From Chloroflexota bacterium (GTDB taxonomy: Bacteria; Chloroflexota; Dehalococcoidia; Tepidiformales; Tepidiformaceae), in contig JANXYE010000453.1 in the NCBI GenBank assembly GCA_025350285.1, positions 1 to 7,439 on the forward strand: a stretch of DNA of 7,439 bases, given 5' to 3'. Below, in pieces: positions 5,923-7,439 of the stretch (its first letter is position 1; each line of letters starts with the position of its first letter). The position numbers and the translations under genes were made by a program. The notes under the pieces were generated by a model. The model was given only the letters and a program-made list of their open reading frames with translations. It ran no database searches and was not told where the DNA came from.

Positions 5923-6748
5923 GCACCTGGCCAATACCGAGGTTCGAGCAGGTCGCATCGATGGTGGGGTTCAGCTGGCGGAGTTGGTCAAGTGTGACCC
6001 CGTTCGCGTCGGCGATGGCCTGACAACTGTCTCCGGCCTTCACCGTATACGTCCCGGCCGCGGGCGCGGTGCTCGTGGCGCTGCCCGTGGGCGTGCGATT
6101 CGCCTGGGCGGTGGCCGTCGCGGAGTTCCCGGGCGTGCCGCCCGGTGTCCCGGCGCCCGCCGTGCGGGTGGCGGCGGCGGTGGCGGGGGTGGTGGGCTTG
6201 AGGGCGGCCTGGGTCTGTTGCACTTCAGCAGGCGTCAGCGTCTTGCCATCATCGCCACCGACGACGTTCTGGATGAGGAAGGCGAGGGCGAGGACGACGG
6301 CGGCGAGGATGAACAGCCCGATGGTCATCGTGCGCATGCTGATGCCGCCCGCCCGGGGACGGGGGCTGAAGCCGGGGCCGCCCCCGAGTTTGAACGGCTT
6401 GTCCGGGCTCGGGCGCTGAGGAGCACGCGGGGCGCGGACGGGCTTGGTAGGAGAAGATTCGGTTTCCACGTTGGGCCGCGAGGGGCGATCGAACGGGGAA
6501 CCGGCCGCCGCGGCTCCGGCTCCGGCGCGGCCCGTGCGGGCCAAGCCTTCGCCTTTGAAGATAGGGCAGTTCGGGTGTTCGGCGCCAAGGCAGAACCGCT
6601 CCTGGTGCTGGGTGGCGATTTTCGTCGGCGTGTCGAGCTTGAAGCAACGATGGGCGTCGGTCGCGTAAGTGGCGTGCGACTCCTGATCGTCCGACAAGCC
6701 GAGGTGGCGGCAGACGTTCAGTTCATCCTGGTCAGTTGGATAGGTCAT
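5909..6748 (-). CDS. Membrane-anchored LysM protein with N-terminal Cys/His cluster
   Basis: A 279-residue protein in four parts. Residues 10-64 carry a Cys/His cluster: CRHLGL (Cys13, His15), AHRC (His33, Cys35), QHQERFCL (Cys53) and NCPIF (Cys61), suited to binding a metal or Fe-S centre. Residues 65-137 are a Pro/Gly/Arg-rich linker. Residues 142-161 are one transmembrane helix. Residues 164-231 are a Thr/Ala/Pro/Gly-rich stalk, and 233-279 are a LysM domain (YTVKAGD ... NLGIGQVLKLK). The basic stretch before the helix predicts the cluster inside the cell and the LysM outside, where LysM domains bind peptidoglycan or related glycans. Cys242 and Cys267 within the LysM could form a disulfide. 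From memory, the Cys cluster joined to LysM is frequent in Chloroflexota. GGGGGGGAG (complement 6754-6762) lies 5 bases before the ATG. No enzymatic domain is present, so the role is probably wall anchoring or sensing. Confidence 0.88.
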   Translation of the reverse strand: MTYPTDQDELNVCRHLGLSDDQESHATYATDAHRCFKLDTPTKIATQHQERFCLGAEHPNCPIFKGEGLARTGRAGAGAAAAGSPFDRPSRPNVETESSPTKPVRAPRAPQRPSPDKPFKLGGGPGFSPRPRAGGISMRTMTIGLFILAAVVLALAFLIQNVVGGDDGKTLTPAEVQQTQAALKPTTPATAAATRTAGAGTPGGTPGNSATATAQANRTPTGSATSTAPAAGTYTVKAGDSCQAIADANGVTLDQLRQLNPTIDATCSNLGIGQVLKLK

Positions 6749-6870
6749 GCTCGCTCCCCCCCGGAAGACAGACGACGATGCGGCGTTATCGTGTCACGTA
6801 GTTGGGAAAGAGTGAAGCCTGCGCGGCGAAAGATCCTGTAGGGGCGCCGTGGGGGATGGAGAAATGAATA

Positions 6871-6896
6871 CGCGGCACCCTTTTATGGGCGCCGCG
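6871..6896. promoter_or_regulatory. Strong hairpin (9 base pairs and one mismatch, 6-base loop)
   Basis: CGCGGCACCC (6871-6880) pairs with GGGCGCCGCG (6887-6896) around the loop TTTTAT: nine G-C/C-G pairs and a single A-C mismatch. No T-run follows on either strand, so it is not a classical terminator. It could be a leader hairpin of the LysM transcript, whose start codon is 123 bases away, or a protein binding site. GGGCGCCG, part of its right arm, also occurs directly repeated at 6842-6849. Confidence 0.45.
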
Positions 6897-7101
6897 CACT
6901 CGTGCGACGGGGAGGACATTGTCGCCAGGCTTGCCCTGGTCAGGGGGTCGCCTGAGAGTACAGACGGCCGGATCGAGGGGCGGCCAAGGGGGAGAGAGCG
7001 ACGGATCGGTAGCAAACACGTGAGTCAGCGGCGGGAGGTTTCGGAGTATCCACCGTGCTGCCTCTCGACCCTACTGGCTGGTGCGGCCACGGAGATGGTG
7101 G

Positions 7102-7130
7102 TTGATTCTTCGAGCCGGGGACGGGACACT
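7102..7130 (+). promoter_or_regulatory. Possible weak promoter for the tRNA-like / GIY-YIG unit
   Basis: TTGATT (7102-7107) and GACACT (7125-7130) are spaced by 17 bases and match the sigma-70-type hexamers at 4 of 6 and 3 of 6 positions. Initiation would fall near 7137, a few bases before the tRNA-like sequence at 7142. This is based on spacing and position only; matches this weak arise by chance. Confidence 0.2.
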
Positions 7131-7141
7131 GGTGGGGCCTT

Positions 7142-7224
7142 TCCTCGGTAGCTCAACGGGAGAGCGATTCCTTCCGGGGAAGGATTAAACCGATAGGTTC
7201 GGGCTTCGAATCCCTACCGGGGGA
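7142..7224 (+). tRNA. Degenerate tRNA-like sequence, isotype undetermined
   Basis: The tRNA hallmarks are an acceptor-like 5' strand TCCTCGG (7142-7148) pairing with CCGGGGG (7217-7223), TAGCTCAACGGGAGAGC (7149-7165) as a D-arm with a GCTC/GAGC stem, and TTCGAATCC (7205-7213), the T-loop consensus. Discriminator-like A7224 is followed by GCC, with no encoded CCA. Departures from a working tRNA: the anticodon arm folds best as TCCTTC/GAAGGA around only four loop bases (CGGG), leaving no canonical seven-base loop with U33. The T-stem is imperfect. The span is 83 bases, and AACC-gata-GGTT (7188-7199) could form an extra variable-arm hairpin. The two ends can pair over 11 bases (7141-7151 with 7214-7224, two G-T wobbles), beyond a normal acceptor stem. 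I read it as a decayed or repurposed tRNA directly upstream of a GIY-YIG gene, not as a decoding tRNA. Confidence 0.45.
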
Positions 7225-7251
7225 GCCTACTTTACTGCAACCGGCAAAGAT

Positions 7252-7439
7252 ATGCAGTTCCATGTCTATGTCCTTCGCAATCCAGGCGGCCGTCTCTACA
7301 TTGGTCAAACTGAGGATCTCGAACGCCGCCTGGCCAAGCATGCCGCGGGCCTCTCACGCTGGACGAGTCGGCACGGCCTCTGGGAACTGGTACACGACGA
7401 GATCCACGTTACGCGCGCGGCGGCCATGGCCCGTGAGAA
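7252..7439 (+). CDS. GIY-YIG nuclease family protein (UPF0213/YhbQ-like), 3' truncated by window
   Basis: Sixty-two codons plus two bases are visible before the window ends. The sequence starts MQFHVYVLRNPGGRLYIGQT: VYV (5-7) and YIG (16-18) are the GIY and YIG strands. They are followed by T20, the catalytic-type Arg25 in DLERRLAKH, His30, the RWTSRHGLWELV segment and TRAAAMARE, where Glu62 is the expected metal-binding Glu. This order matches the small stand-alone GIY-YIG proteins of about 80-100 residues (UPF0213), not UvrC or phage homing enzymes. The few biochemically studied members are DNA nucleases; the role in most genomes is unknown. ATG 7252 is the only start in this frame, since upstream in-frame codons into the tRNA-like sequence include no ATG or GTG, and no clear Shine-Dalgarno precedes it. 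Its leader is the tRNA-like sequence ending 27 bases before the ATG. Confidence 0.85.
   Translation, partial: MQFHVYVLRNPGGRLYIGQTEDLERRLAKHAAGLSRWTSRHGLWELVHDEIHVTRAAAMARE

Larger units (their letters stand above)
6749..7141. other. Long intergenic region without a convincing protein gene
   Basis: These 393 bases separate the LysM start (read leftward) from the tRNA-like sequence (read rightward), so both promoters should lie here. Frames of 73-100 codons can be drawn on both strands, but their products are Arg/Ser/Gly/Pro-rich without any recognisable domain, and none has a good ribosome binding site at its start. The region contains a strong hairpin (6871-6896), an inverted repeat CGCAC-TC-GTGCG (6894-6905), a second hairpin CCAGG-cttgc-CCTGG (6925-6939), and GTCGCC repeated at 6921-6926 and 6947-6952. 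I compared by eye with TPP, FMN, c-di-GMP, fluoride, RNase P and SRP motifs and could not match any. Confidence 0.55.

Noticed and set aside
6949..6965. CTGAGA-containing stretch resembling part of a TPP riboswitch
   Set aside because: The second conserved TPP segment (CTGAT...GG..AATACC type) is not found downstream on either strand.
6849..7151. 100-codon forward frame in the intergenic region
   Set aside because: No domain, composition unlike the neighbours, and it runs into the tRNA-like sequence, where its stop codon is the TAG before the D-arm.

Overview
This is a GC-rich (roughly two-thirds G+C), densely packed bacterial window with clear Shine-Dalgarno sequences. It looks like ordinary chromosome with a mobile-looking right end. 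The best taxonomic hint is the LysM protein at 5909-6748. It has an N-terminal Cys/His cluster, a single membrane helix and a C-terminal LysM, an arrangement I associate from memory with Chloroflexota (not verified). I would guess Chloroflexota, class unknown.

Layout: (1) 1-783 (+) is the C-terminal part of an ABC1/UbiB-type atypical kinase. Its 3' end overlaps a convergent lipoprotein gene (764-1510, -). (2) From a divergent spacer a 27-residue lysine-rich protein (1644-1727, +) is read, followed by a nucleoside phosphorylase-fold protein (1783-2538, +). The latter converges with a four-cysteine small protein (2544-2789, -). (3) A likely operon on + holds an S9 prolyl-oligopeptidase-family peptidase (2993-4870), a HINT-type histidine-triad protein (4916-5257) and a YqeK-like HD phosphohydrolase (5257-5922). 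The last two overlap by one base. (4) A convergent membrane-anchored LysM protein follows (5909-6748, -). (5) About 390 bases without a convincing protein gene contain strong inverted repeats. (6) A degenerate tRNA-like sequence (7142-7224, +) lies 27 bases upstream of a GIY-YIG nuclease gene (7252 to the window edge, +).

How the parts relate: the HIT and HD proteins are likely co-translated, and both belong to superfamilies that hydrolyse nucleotide-phosphate linkages such as aminoacyl-AMP or Ap4A, so a shared role in clearing such by-products is a reasonable inference. The lipoprotein and the LysM protein are envelope proteins. No CRISPR array, phage module, insertion sequence or classical defence operon is visible. 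The two least ordinary things are the tRNA-like/GIY-YIG pair and the phosphorylase-fold protein, which appears to lack the usual phosphate ligands.
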